Shown here one piece after another: positions 22,102 to 29,595 of a DNA stretch of 64,000 nucleotides (positions within the stretch are counted from its first letter, which is position 1; each line of letters starts with the position of its first letter). Both the position numbers and the translations under genes were made by a program. This DNA comes from Kineococcus gynurae (GTDB lineage Bacteria > Actinomycetota > Actinomycetes > Actinomycetales > Kineococcaceae), in NCBI RefSeq assembly GCF_050871315.1, contig NZ_JBJLRE010000001.1. One strand, given 5' to 3'. The notes under the pieces were generated by a model, which saw nothing but the letters and a program-made list of their open reading frames with translations, had not been told where the DNA came from and ran no database searches.

Positions 22102-22749
22102 ATGCCTCCGACCGCCGCCACCGCCCCCGAGCGTCCCCGCGTGCCCGACGCGCTGGCCACCGTCCTGCGCAAGACGGTGCTGTACCGCGAGGAGGTGCTC
22201 CTGGAGAACGGGGTCGGACCCGCGCGGACCGCGCTGCGGGCCACCGCGGCCGCCGTCATCGCCAACCCGTGGGTCGGGACGCCGGCCACGACGGACCTGG
22301 CCCCGGCGGTGGCGGCCGTCGCCCCCGGGCTCGCCCGGCTGCTGACCGACCAGCTCGCCGCGGCCCTGGGCGGGGCCGAGGCCGTCGAGGCGTTCGGCAA
22401 GGCCGCCATCATCGGCACCGCCGGGGAGATCGAGCACGGGGGCGCCCTCATCCACACCCCGTACTTCGGCAACCTCATGCGCGACTTCCTGCAGGGGGAG
22501 TCCATCATCTGCTTCGCCGACGCCCGGGCCGAGGCCGGGGAGTCGCTCGTGGTGCCGTTGTGGCACAAGACCCACGCGGCCACCCGCAGCCACTACCAGA
22601 CCATCACCGCCCGGGTCTCCGACGCCCCCCGGGCCGACGAGATCGTCGTCATCGCCGCGGCCTCGACCGGCCCGCGCCCGCACGCCCGCATCGGCGACCG
22701 CAGCACCGACCCGGTGATCAGCGCCGACCTCCTGGAAGGAATCCTCTGA
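22102..22749 (+). CDS. DUF1185 / 'amino acid synthesis' family protein, first paralogue
   Basis: 215 aa. It belongs to the PF06684-type family, recognised from ATAAAVIANPWVGT, the GKAAIIGTAGEIEHGGALIHTPYFG core and the DEIVVIAAASTGPRPHARIGD end. The biochemical function of the family is not settled. A second paralogue follows directly, with the start of one inside the stop of the other, suggesting a heteromer. Such genes recur in clusters for N-heterocycle or N-methyl compound breakdown. The gene opens the operon DUF1185-DUF1185-hydrolase-aldehyde dehydrogenase-tautomerase-GntR. Confidence 0.8.
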   Translation: MPPTAATAPERPRVPDALATVLRKTVLYREEVLLENGVGPARTALRATAAAVIANPWVGTPATTDLAPAVAAVAPGLARLLTDQLAAALGGAEAVEAFGKAAIIGTAGEIEHGGALIHTPYFGNLMRDFLQGESIICFADARAEAGESLVVPLWHKTHAATRSHYQTITARVSDAPRADEIVVIAAASTGPRPHARIGDRSTDPVISADLLEGIL

Positions 22750-23300
22750 TGGCAGTCCGCAAACTCGTCACCGTGGTGGAGGAGATCCACCAGGAGGGTG
22801 GCCGGGCCGTCGAGCCCGCCGCCCGCATCGCGGTCGTCGCCGCCGTCATCGACAACCCCTGGGCGGGTCAGGGTTTCGTCGAGGACCTGGCGCCGGGGAT
22901 CGAGGCCACCGCCTCCGACGTCGGGGCGCTGCTGGCCCCCCGGGTGCTCGAGGCCCTCGGCGCCCCGGCCGAGGCCTACGGCAAGGCCGCCATCGTCGGC
23001 CTCGACGGCGAGGTGGAGCACGGATCGGCGCTCATCCACACGCTCAAGTTCGGCGACCACTTCCGCAGGGCGGCCTCGGCCACCACCCTGCTGCCCGCGG
23101 TGGAGAAGCGCGCCGCGGCGGGGACCGTGTTCGACATCCCGCTCAAGCACATCACCGACGCGACCATCCGCTCCCACCACCAGAGCGTCGAGGTCCGCCT
23201 CGCCGACGCCCCGCACCCCGGGGAGATCGTCGTCGCCCTCGCCGCCGCGGCCCAGGGCCGTCCGCAGCAGCGGTTGGCCCCGTTGTCCTCGGAGCAGTGA
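22749..23300 (+). CDS. DUF1185 / 'amino acid synthesis' family protein, second paralogue
   Basis: 183 aa from ATG 22749 (TGATG overlap with the first paralogue). Shared family blocks are AVIDNPWAGQG, GKAAIVGLDGEVEHGSALIHTLKFGDHFR and GEIVVALAAAAQGRPQQR. The HGGALIHT / HGSALIHT block is nearly identical in the two proteins, whereas their middle portions differ. This one lacks the other protein's N-terminal 20 residues. Function unknown; the tight pair is most simply read as two subunits of one complex in the pathway. Confidence 0.8.
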   Translation: MAVRKLVTVVEEIHQEGGRAVEPAARIAVVAAVIDNPWAGQGFVEDLAPGIEATASDVGALLAPRVLEALGAPAEAYGKAAIVGLDGEVEHGSALIHTLKFGDHFRRAASATTLLPAVEKRAAAGTVFDIPLKHITDATIRSHHQSVEVRLADAPHPGEIVVALAAAAQGRPQQRLAPLSSEQ

Positions 23301-24061
23301 GCCCGGCCACCGGGGCCCGGCCCCCGGTCGTGCTGCTGCACGGGGTGGGCCTGGACGCCTCGATGTGGGGACCCGTGCGGGCCCTGCTCGTCGCGGACGG
23401 TTTCGAGGTGCTCACCCCCGACCTGCCCGGCCACGGCAGCAACCCGCCCGTCGCCGCCGGGACCACGCTGGCCGACCTGGCCGCAGCGGTGGCCGGGCAG
23501 GTCCCCGCGGGGGCGGTCGTCGTGGGGTTCTCCCTCGGCGCCCTGGTCGCCCAGCACCTCGCCCGGTTCCGTCCGGACCTCGTGGGCGCGCTCGTGTCGC
23601 TGAACTCGGTCTGCCGGCGCACCCCGGAGGAACGGGCCGCGGTGCTCGGCCGGCTGGCCGCCTCCGAGGCGGACTTCGCGGCCGGCGCCGAGGCGTCCCT
23701 GCGCCGCTGGTTCGAGGGCACCGCCGTCCCCGCGGCGGTCGTGGCCCGGACGCGGGAGGTCCTGCTGGCCAACGACCGCGAATCCTTCCTGGCCTGCTAC
23801 CGCGTCTTCGCGACCGCCGACGCCGAGATCGGCCCGGAACTGCCCCGGATCGACCGGCCGGCGCTCGCCGTCACCGGTGAGCTCGACGGGGGGTCCACCC
23901 CGGAGATGACGCACCGGTTGGCCGGGGCGATCCCGGGGTGCGAGGCCGTCGTGGTGCCCGGGGCCAGGCACATGCTCCCGGTCACCGACCCCGAGCCGTT
24001 CGTCTCCATCCTGACCACCTTCGTGCGGAAGAGGAGCCATGTCGCAGCTTCGGCGAACTGA
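23297..24061 (+). CDS. Alpha/beta hydrolase, candidate hydrolase of the ring-opened intermediate
   Basis: 254 aa from a GTG that overlaps the upstream stop (GTGA). Motifs: VVLLHGVGLDASMWG (oxyanion hole), GFSLGALVAQHLA (nucleophile Ser, about residue 77), the acid in TGELDGGSTPEM and the His in VPGARHMLPVTDP. It resembles 3-oxoadipate enol-lactonase (PcaD) and the hydrolase of the trigonelline pathway that splits (N-methylformamido)methylenesuccinate into succinate semialdehyde, methylamine, formate and CO2. The latter assignment is inferred from the neighbours. The gene's end overlaps the aldehyde dehydrogenase start by 23 bases. Confidence 0.8.
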   Translation: MSPATGARPPVVLLHGVGLDASMWGPVRALLVADGFEVLTPDLPGHGSNPPVAAGTTLADLAAAVAGQVPAGAVVVGFSLGALVAQHLARFRPDLVGALVSLNSVCRRTPEERAAVLGRLAASEADFAAGAEASLRRWFEGTAVPAAVVARTREVLLANDRESFLACYRVFATADAEIGPELPRIDRPALAVTGELDGGSTPEMTHRLAGAIPGCEAVVVPGARHMLPVTDPEPFVSILTTFVRKRSHVAASAN

Positions 24062-25526
24062 GCACCACATCGGTGGGGCCGCCCGCCCGCCCCAGGGCGG
24101 GGAGTACTTCACCAGCACCAACCCGGCCACGGGCGAGGACCTCTACGAGGCCGCCCGCGGCACCGCCGCCGACGTCGACCTCGCGGTGCGCGCGGCCCGC
24201 GACGCCTTCGAGGACCCGCGCTGGCGCGACCTCAGCCAGACGAAGCGGGGGCACCTGCTGCGCCGTCTCGGCGAACTCATCGGCGAGAACGCCGAGGAGC
24301 TCGCCCGGATGGAGACCCAGGACAACGGCAAGCTGCTGCGCGAGATGCGCGGGCAGCTCGCGGTCCTGCCGGAGTACTACCACTACTACGCGGGGCTCGC
24401 CGACAAGATCCAGGGCGACACCATCCCCACCTCCGACCGCCGGGTCCTCAACTACACCCGGCGGGAACCGCTGGGGGTCGTGGGCGCCATCACCCCGTGG
24501 AACTCGCCGCTCACGCTGACCACGAGCAAGCTCGCCCCCGCCCTGTGCGCGGGCAACACCGTCGTGGTGAAACCCTCGGAGTACACCTCGGCCACCGTGC
24601 TGCGCCTGGCCGAGCTGGTCGACGAGGCCGGGTTCCCGCCGGGCGCGCTGAACGTGGTCACCGGGTTCGGGGCGGAGGCGGGGCAGGCCCTCGTCGACCA
24701 CCGCGGGCTGGCCAAGATCTCCTTCACCGGCAGCACCCGCACCGGGGCGCTCATCGCGGCGAGCGCGGCCTCGCGCTTCATCGGCACGACCCTGGAACTC
24801 GGCGGGAAGTCGCCCAACATCGTCTTCGACGACGCCGACGTGGCCAACGCCGCGATGGGCGTCGTGGCCGGCATCTTCGCCGCGGCGGGGCAGACCTGCA
24901 TCGCCGGCAGCCGGGTATTCGCGCACCGGTCGGTCTACGACGAGCTCCTGCAGCGCGTCGCCGACCGTGCGCGCAGCATCGTCATCGGCGACCCGCTGCT
25001 GGCCGAGACCGAGCTGGGTCCGCTGGCCTTCGCCGACCAGCGCGACAAGGTCGCCGGGTACGTCGACCTCGGCGTCAGCGAGGGGGCCACCGTCCTGACC
25101 GGGGGACGGGCCACCGACGGCGGGCTGGGGGGGTACTTCTTCGAACCCACCGTCCTGACCGACGTCGACAACTCGATGCGCGTGGTCCGTGAGGAGATCT
25201 TCGGCCCGGTGGCCGCGATCATGCCCTTCGACACCGAGGACGAGGTCGTGGCCCTGGCCAACGACACCGAGTTCGGTCTCGCCGCCGGGGTCTGGACGAG
25301 CAACCTGTCCCGGGCGCACCGGCTCGCCGACCGGCTCGAGGCCGGGACGATCTGGGTGAACACCTACCGGGCCATGTCGCCCATGTCGCCGCGGCAGGGT
25401 TTCAAGAACTCGGGCGTGGGCGTGGAGCACGGTGTGGAGAGCATCAAGGAGTACACCCGGCTCAAGAGCGTGTGGATCAACACGAGCGAGGACCCGGTGG
25501 CCGACCCCTTCATCATGAGGAGCTGA
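24039..25526 (+). CDS. Aldehyde dehydrogenase (NAD(P)-dependent)
   Basis: 495 aa, standard length. Cofactor and catalytic elements are complete: PWNSPLT (Asn of the oxyanion hole), KPSEYTS, FTGSTRTG, catalytic Glu in ELGGKSPN and catalytic Cys in GQTCIAGSR, and EEIFGPV near the end. The nearest described classes oxidise semialdehydes or betaine-type aldehydes. In this operon it would oxidise the aldehyde or hydroxylactone produced by ring cleavage, as the dehydrogenase of the trigonelline pathway does; succinate semialdehyde is the other candidate substrate. Only one aldehyde dehydrogenase is present, so a second step would need a gene elsewhere. Confidence 0.92.
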   Translation: MSQLRRTEHHIGGAARPPQGGEYFTSTNPATGEDLYEAARGTAADVDLAVRAARDAFEDPRWRDLSQTKRGHLLRRLGELIGENAEELARMETQDNGKLLREMRGQLAVLPEYYHYYAGLADKIQGDTIPTSDRRVLNYTRREPLGVVGAITPWNSPLTLTTSKLAPALCAGNTVVVKPSEYTSATVLRLAELVDEAGFPPGALNVVTGFGAEAGQALVDHRGLAKISFTGSTRTGALIAASAASRFIGTTLELGGKSPNIVFDDADVANAAMGVVAGIFAAAGQTCIAGSRVFAHRSVYDELLQRVADRARSIVIGDPLLAETELGPLAFADQRDKVAGYVDLGVSEGATVLTGGRATDGGLGGYFFEPTVLTDVDNSMRVVREEIFGPVAAIMPFDTEDEVVALANDTEFGLAAGVWTSNLSRAHRLADRLEAGTIWVNTYRAMSPMSPRQGFKNSGVGVEHGVESIKEYTRLKSVWINTSEDPVADPFIMRS

Positions 25527-25528
25527 CC

Positions 25529-25738
25529 GTGCCCCAGATCGACGTCACGCTGTCCGCCGGGCGCACCCCGGAGCAGCTCCGGGCCCTCCTGCACGAGGTC
25601 CACGCGGCCGTCGTCCGCACGGTGGCGGCGCGACCCGAGCACGTCCGGGTCGTGGTCCACGAGGTCCCCCGGACGCACTGGGCCACCGGGGACGTCACGC
25701 TGGCCGAGATGGACGCGGCCGGTCCGGCCCCGGGATGA
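25529..25738 (+). CDS. 4-oxalocrotonate tautomerase family protein
   Basis: 69 aa from GTG 25529; removal of the initiator residue exposes the catalytic N-terminal Pro (V/M-PQIDVTLSAGRTPEQ). GRTPEQ carries the conserved Arg near position 11, and PEHVRVVVHEVPRTHWATG is the family C-terminal half. It should act as a small multimeric tautomerase on an unsaturated keto acid or semialdehyde. The start lies two bases after the aldehyde dehydrogenase stop. Most described N-methylpyridine pathways are not drawn with a tautomerase, so this may mark a variant step or isomerise the methylene intermediate. Confidence 0.85.
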   Translation: MPQIDVTLSAGRTPEQLRALLHEVHAAVVRTVAARPEHVRVVVHEVPRTHWATGDVTLAEMDAAGPAPG

Positions 25739-25778
25739 TCCGGCCGTCGTCGTGGACCGCAGCCCCGAGGAGAGCCCG

Positions 25779-26453
25779 ATGAGCACCGACGAGACCACCG
25801 CCCGACCGACGGGGCCGGGGGCCCTGAGCCTCCTGCCCCGCCTGCGGCAGTACGTCCTGGGCGACGACTGCGTCCCCGGGACGGCCCTGTCGGAGGTGCG
25901 GCTGGCCGAGCAGTTCGAGGTGAGCCGGACCCCGGTCCGGGAGGCCCTGAAGCAGCTGCAGGTCGAGGGGCTCGTCGAGATCCGCCCCAAGGTGGGCACC
26001 TTCGTCCGACGCATCACCCGCCGCGAGATCGGCGAGATGTTCCAGGTCAAGGAGGTCCTCGAGGGTCTGGCCGCCCGCCTGCTCGCGGCGCGCGGCGACG
26101 TCGCCGAGCTGGAGCTCCTGGAGCGCAACGTCGGCCGGGCGGAGAAGGCCACCGCGGCCGGGCGGCACGACGAGTACGCCGAGCTGGTCCACGAGTTCCA
26201 CCGGGTCATCGTCGAGGGCAGCGACAACCACAAGCTCGTCGAGCACTACACCAGCCTGATGAACCAACTGTCCTACCACCGCATGGTGCTGCGTTCGGTC
26301 CGCCACCCGGGCCGGCTGAACCGCTCCAGCGGGGAGCACCGCCGCATCCTCGACCTCATCGTCGAGAAGGACGGGATCGGCGCCGAGTACGCGATGCGCG
26401 ACCACGTCATGGCCTCCGCCCGCGAGGTCATGACCGATTCCGCGATCACCTGA
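25779..26453 (+). CDS. GntR-family regulator, FCD (FadR C-terminal-like) subfamily
   Basis: 224 aa; ATG 25779 was preferred over GTG 25752 because CGAGGAGAGC precedes it. The winged helix about residues 18-80 (LSEVRLAEQFEVSRTPVREALKQLQVEGLVEIRPKVGTFV) is followed by the all-helical FCD domain, with the metal-binding residues seen as HEFHR, SGEHRRIL and RDHVMAS. Such proteins repress catabolic operons until a carboxylate ligand binds. It ends the DUF1185-ALDH operon. It is my preferred candidate for binding the ACCATrCAAGCG-type sites, two of which contain the TTGTAT half-site typical of this subfamily on the complementary strand. Confidence 0.88.
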   Translation: MSTDETTARPTGPGALSLLPRLRQYVLGDDCVPGTALSEVRLAEQFEVSRTPVREALKQLQVEGLVEIRPKVGTFVRRITRREIGEMFQVKEVLEGLAARLLAARGDVAELELLERNVGRAEKATAAGRHDEYAELVHEFHRVIVEGSDNHKLVEHYTSLMNQLSYHRMVLRSVRHPGRLNRSSGEHRRILDLIVEKDGIGAEYAMRDHVMASAREVMTDSAIT

Positions 26454-26500
26454 GGACCATCCGCAGAACACCCAGCAGCAGGAAAGGCACGGTCGACAGC

Positions 26501-27544
26501 ATGAAGTTCTCCTTGTTCGTCCACATGGAGCGGTGGGACGAGACGGTCAGCCACTCCGAGCTCTTCGAGAACCTCACCGAGCTGACGCTCATGGCCGAGG
26601 CCGGTGGCTTCTCCACCGTCTGGATCGGTGAGCACCACTCGATGGAGTACACCGTCTCGCCCAACCCGATGCCGCAGCTCGCCTACCTCGCGGCGCGCAC
26701 GTCGACCATCCGCCTCGGGGCCGGAACGGTGATCGCGCCGTTCTGGAACCCGATCCGGGCGGCGGGGGAGTGCGCCCTGCTCGACGTCATCAGCGGGGGG
26801 CGCGCGGAGATCGGTCTGGCCCGCGGGGCCTACCAGTTCGAGTTCGACCGGATGGCCGGGGGCATGCCGGCGTCCGACGGTGGGGAGCACCTGCGCGAGC
26901 TCGTGCCCGCCATGCGCAAGCTGTGGGCGGGGGACTACGCCCACGACGGCAAGATCTGGCAGTTCCCGACGTCGACCAGCGTCCCCAAGCCGGTGCAGCA
27001 GCCCGACCCGCCGGTCTGGATCGCGGCCCGCGACCCCGAGTCGCACAAGTTCGCCGTCGCCAACGGGTGCAACGTCATGGTCACCCCGCTGATGAAGGGC
27101 GACGAGGAGGTGGTGGCCCTGCGCGACAAGTTCGACGCCGCGTGCGCCGCCAACCCCGACGTGCCCCGCCCCCAGCTGATGGTCCTGCGGCACACCCACG
27201 TGCACCCGGCCGACCAGCCCGAGGGCTGGCGTCCGGCGGCCGAGGCGATCTCGCGCTTCTACCGGACCTTCGACGCGTGGTTCGGCAACAAGACCACGCC
27301 GAAGAACGGCTTCCTGGAGCCCAGCCCCGAGGAGAAGTTCGCGGAGCGTCCCGAGTTCGAGCTCGACTCGCTGCACCGCACGGCCATGATCGGGACCCCC
27401 GAGGAGGTCGTGGCCCGCATCCGCGCCTACCAGGAGCTCGGCGTCGACGAGTACAGCTTCTGGATCGACAACAGCATGTCCCACGAGGAGAAGAAGGCCT
27501 CCCTCGCCCTGTTCGTCGACGAGGTCGTCCCCGCCTTCCGCTGA
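26501..27544 (+). CDS. Luciferase-like flavin-dependent monooxygenase (oxygenase component)
   Basis: 347 aa LLM-class oxidoreductase. MKFSLFVHMERW, EHHSMEYTVSPNP, LGAGTVIAPFWNPIRAAGE, DVISGGRAEIGLARG and PVWIAARDPESHKFA mark the TIM-barrel strands and FMN site of the family. It is a good candidate for the oxygenase that opens an N-heteroaromatic ring with reduced flavin from the 20841 gene product. The trigonelline and pyridine oxygenases have this kind of partnership. It lies 47 bases after the GntR gene with AGGAAAGG upstream and is probably the last gene of the operon, followed by a strong terminator. Confidence 0.88.
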   Translation: MKFSLFVHMERWDETVSHSELFENLTELTLMAEAGGFSTVWIGEHHSMEYTVSPNPMPQLAYLAARTSTIRLGAGTVIAPFWNPIRAAGECALLDVISGGRAEIGLARGAYQFEFDRMAGGMPASDGGEHLRELVPAMRKLWAGDYAHDGKIWQFPTSTSVPKPVQQPDPPVWIAARDPESHKFAVANGCNVMVTPLMKGDEEVVALRDKFDAACAANPDVPRPQLMVLRHTHVHPADQPEGWRPAAEAISRFYRTFDAWFGNKTTPKNGFLEPSPEEKFAERPEFELDSLHRTAMIGTPEEVVARIRAYQELGVDEYSFWIDNSMSHEEKKASLALFVDEVVPAFR

Positions 27545-27586
27545 TCGCCACTCCGCACCACGTACGTCACGCCACACCAGCACGCC

Positions 27587-27625
27587 ACGCCGGGCCGGTC
27601 GGGGAGCACCCGACCGGCCCGGCGT
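27587..27625. terminator. Strong terminator hairpin after the monooxygenase gene
   Basis: A perfect 16-bp stem (ACGCCGGGCCGGTCGG and its complement) with a seven-base loop lies 43 bases past the monooxygenase stop. It separates the catabolic operon from the transporter promoter. Confidence 0.8.
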
Positions 27626-27870
27626 CATTCATGCATACAACGTGGGTGTGGCGGCGGCTGCCGCGGGCGTGACGCCCCTGGGAAACGTGCCCGTCATCGG
27701 TTCGGAATGCGGAAACCCTTGACCAGCCCGCTCGGTGAACCTACGCTCTTACCATGCATCAGGGTCGATGCGACGGAGGCTTCCCACCCCGCTTCGCCGA
27801 CCCTTGTCCTTCCGAACGCGTCCTACCGGTGGTTCCCCCCGCACCCTCCTCACAGAAGGAAGGCCTCGAC
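27626..27870 (+). promoter_or_regulatory. Transporter promoter region with two operator-like sites
   Basis: Of the 326 bases between the monooxygenase and the transporter, this part holds GCATACAACG (27633-27642), resembling the regulon operator, then TTGACC (27719), a 17-base spacer, TACGCT (27742) and ACCATGCATCAG (27751-27762) three bases downstream. The stretch CTACGCT-n2/3-ACCATrCA is shared with the SnoaL promoter. A leader of about 115 bases follows before the transporter ribosome site AGAAGGAAGG. No coding region is apparent. Confidence 0.7.
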
Positions 27871-29511
27871 ATGGCCGATTCCCCGACTTCCCGGCGCAGC
27901 CTGCGCGCGTCGCGGGTGGACGTCCCCTTCGCGGACGGACCGGGCCGGCACGGCGTCGGTCCCGTCTTCTGGGCCGCGGTCGCCCTCCTGGCCGTCTTCG
28001 TCCTCTGGGCCTCGCTCGGCCCGGAGAACCTGTCCACGGTGATGACCGCCGCCAGCGGGTGGGTGACCTCGTCGGTGGGGTGGAGCTACCTCATCGTCCC
28101 GCTGGGCTGCTTCGTCTTCCTGCTCTACCTGGCCCTCACCCGCTACGGCGCCATCCGGCTGGGGCAGCCGGAGGACCGGCCCGAGTTCTCCACCTGGGCC
28201 TGGCTGGCCATGATCCTGTCGGCGGTGATGGGCGTCGGGCTCATCAGCTACGGCGTCGCCGAACCCATCTCGCACTTCGCCGCCCCGCCGCACGGCCTGG
28301 CCGAGGCGGGGACCATGGACGCCGCCGTCCTGGCCATGCAGTACAGCTTCTTCGACTGGGGTCCGCACGCCTGGTCCATCTTCGCGGTCTTCGGTCTGGC
28401 GATCGCCTGGTCGCGGCACCGCAAGGGCCGTTCCGGGCTGATCTCGCCCATGCTGCGCCCCGTGCTCGGCCCGGCGGTCGACGGGTGGTTCGGCAAGGCG
28501 ATCGACGTGTTCGCGATCATCGCGACGCTGTTCGGCACCACCACCTCGCTGGGTCTCGGTTCCTCCCAGATCGACGAGGGGATGAACCGCATCTTCGGCA
28601 CCCCGACCGGCGTCGGGACCCAGATCGTCGTGATCGTCGTGGTCACCGTCCTGTTCACGCTGTCGGCGCTGTCCGGCGTGCACCGCGGGGTCAAGCTGAT
28701 CAGCCAGACCACCACCATCCTCGCGATCGGTCTGGCCGTCTTCGTCGTCGTGTTCGGCCCGACCGACTTCGTCTCCAACCTGTTCGTCCGGTCCGTCGGC
28801 CAGTACGGGACGGAGTTCCTCAGCACCAGCCTGACCACCCCGCTCAGCGCCGACGACATGCAGTGGATGCAGTGGTGGACCTACTTCATGATGGCGTGGT
28901 GGCTCAGCTGGGGCGCCTTCGTGGGCGTCTTCCTGGCCAAGATCTCCAAGGGGCGCACGATCCGGCAGTTCGTCGCCGGCGTCCTGGTCGTCCCGAGCCT
29001 GGTGTTCTTCGGCTGGTTCACCATCTTCGGCGGGTCCGCGATCAAGTTCGACATGGACGGTGCGGGCATCGCGGCGGCCACGACCGAGAACATCAACAAC
29101 GCCTTCTTCTCGATGCTCGACAACCTGCCGTTGACCGGGATCACCTCGGCCATGGCCGTCCTGCTCGTGGCGCTGTTCTTCATCTCGGGGGCCGACGCGA
29201 ACACCTACGTGCTGGGGATGCTCTCCTCCAAGGGCACGATGTTCCCCCGCCGCCCCGTCCTCATCGCCTGGGGCGCGCTCACCGGGCTCTGCGCGATCGT
29301 GCTGCTGCTGGCCGGTGGCCTGCAGGCGCTGCAGCAGGCGGCCCTCCTCTCGGCCCTGCCGTTCACGGTGATCGTGACCCTGCTGGGGATCTCCCTGCTG
29401 AAGGAGCTGCGCCACGACCCGCAGTACCAGGCCCTGCACCCGCAGGCCCCGGAGCTGGCCGCGGTCCCCGGTCCGCTCGTCGAGCCGGAGACCGTGCCCA
29501 GCAACCGCTGA
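27871..29511 (+). CDS. BCCT-family betaine/choline/carnitine-type transporter
   Basis: 546 aa; ATG 27871 chosen for the ribosome site, although the frame opens earlier at 27754. Twelve membrane helices are predicted. The family signature region is clear (MAWWLSWGAFVGVFLAKISKGRTIRQF), preceded by GLISYGVAEPISHF and FDWGPHAWSIFAVFGLAIAW; the Trp residues of the aromatic cage that binds quaternary ammonium groups are visible (WWTYFMMAWWLSWG). It would import a betaine-like compound with Na+ or H+. A promoter shared in sequence with the catabolic operons indicates it brings in their substrate, consistent with trigonelline or another N-methylated betaine. Confidence 0.93.
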   Translation: MADSPTSRRSLRASRVDVPFADGPGRHGVGPVFWAAVALLAVFVLWASLGPENLSTVMTAASGWVTSSVGWSYLIVPLGCFVFLLYLALTRYGAIRLGQPEDRPEFSTWAWLAMILSAVMGVGLISYGVAEPISHFAAPPHGLAEAGTMDAAVLAMQYSFFDWGPHAWSIFAVFGLAIAWSRHRKGRSGLISPMLRPVLGPAVDGWFGKAIDVFAIIATLFGTTTSLGLGSSQIDEGMNRIFGTPTGVGTQIVVIVVVTVLFTLSALSGVHRGVKLISQTTTILAIGLAVFVVVFGPTDFVSNLFVRSVGQYGTEFLSTSLTTPLSADDMQWMQWWTYFMMAWWLSWGAFVGVFLAKISKGRTIRQFVAGVLVVPSLVFFGWFTIFGGSAIKFDMDGAGIAAATTENINNAFFSMLDNLPLTGITSAMAVLLVALFFISGADANTYVLGMLSSKGTMFPRRPVLIAWGALTGLCAIVLLLAGGLQALQQAALLSALPFTVIVTLLGISLLKELRHDPQYQALHPQAPELAAVPGPLVEPETVPSNR

Positions 29512-29525
29512 GCCGCCCGCCGCAC

Positions 29526-29561
29526 CAGGAGGCCCGCCGTCGTCCGACGGCGGGCCTCCTG
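29526..29561. terminator. Bidirectional terminator hairpin
   Basis: A perfect 17-bp arm (CAGGAGGCCCGCCGTCG) is repeated inverted with only two bases between arms. It lies 15 bases after the transporter stop and 35 bases beyond the stop of the convergent CPBP gene, so it can serve both. Confidence 0.8.
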
Positions 29562-29595
29562 CGTCGCCGGCCGGGTCCGGCGGGGAGAGTGGGGA

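Noticed and set aside
27682..27719. GlnR-like spacing GAAAC-n6-GTCAT-n6-GGAAT before the transporter promoter
   Set aside because: Only the spacing and one half-site fit; the other half-sites deviate too much to claim nitrogen control of the transporter.
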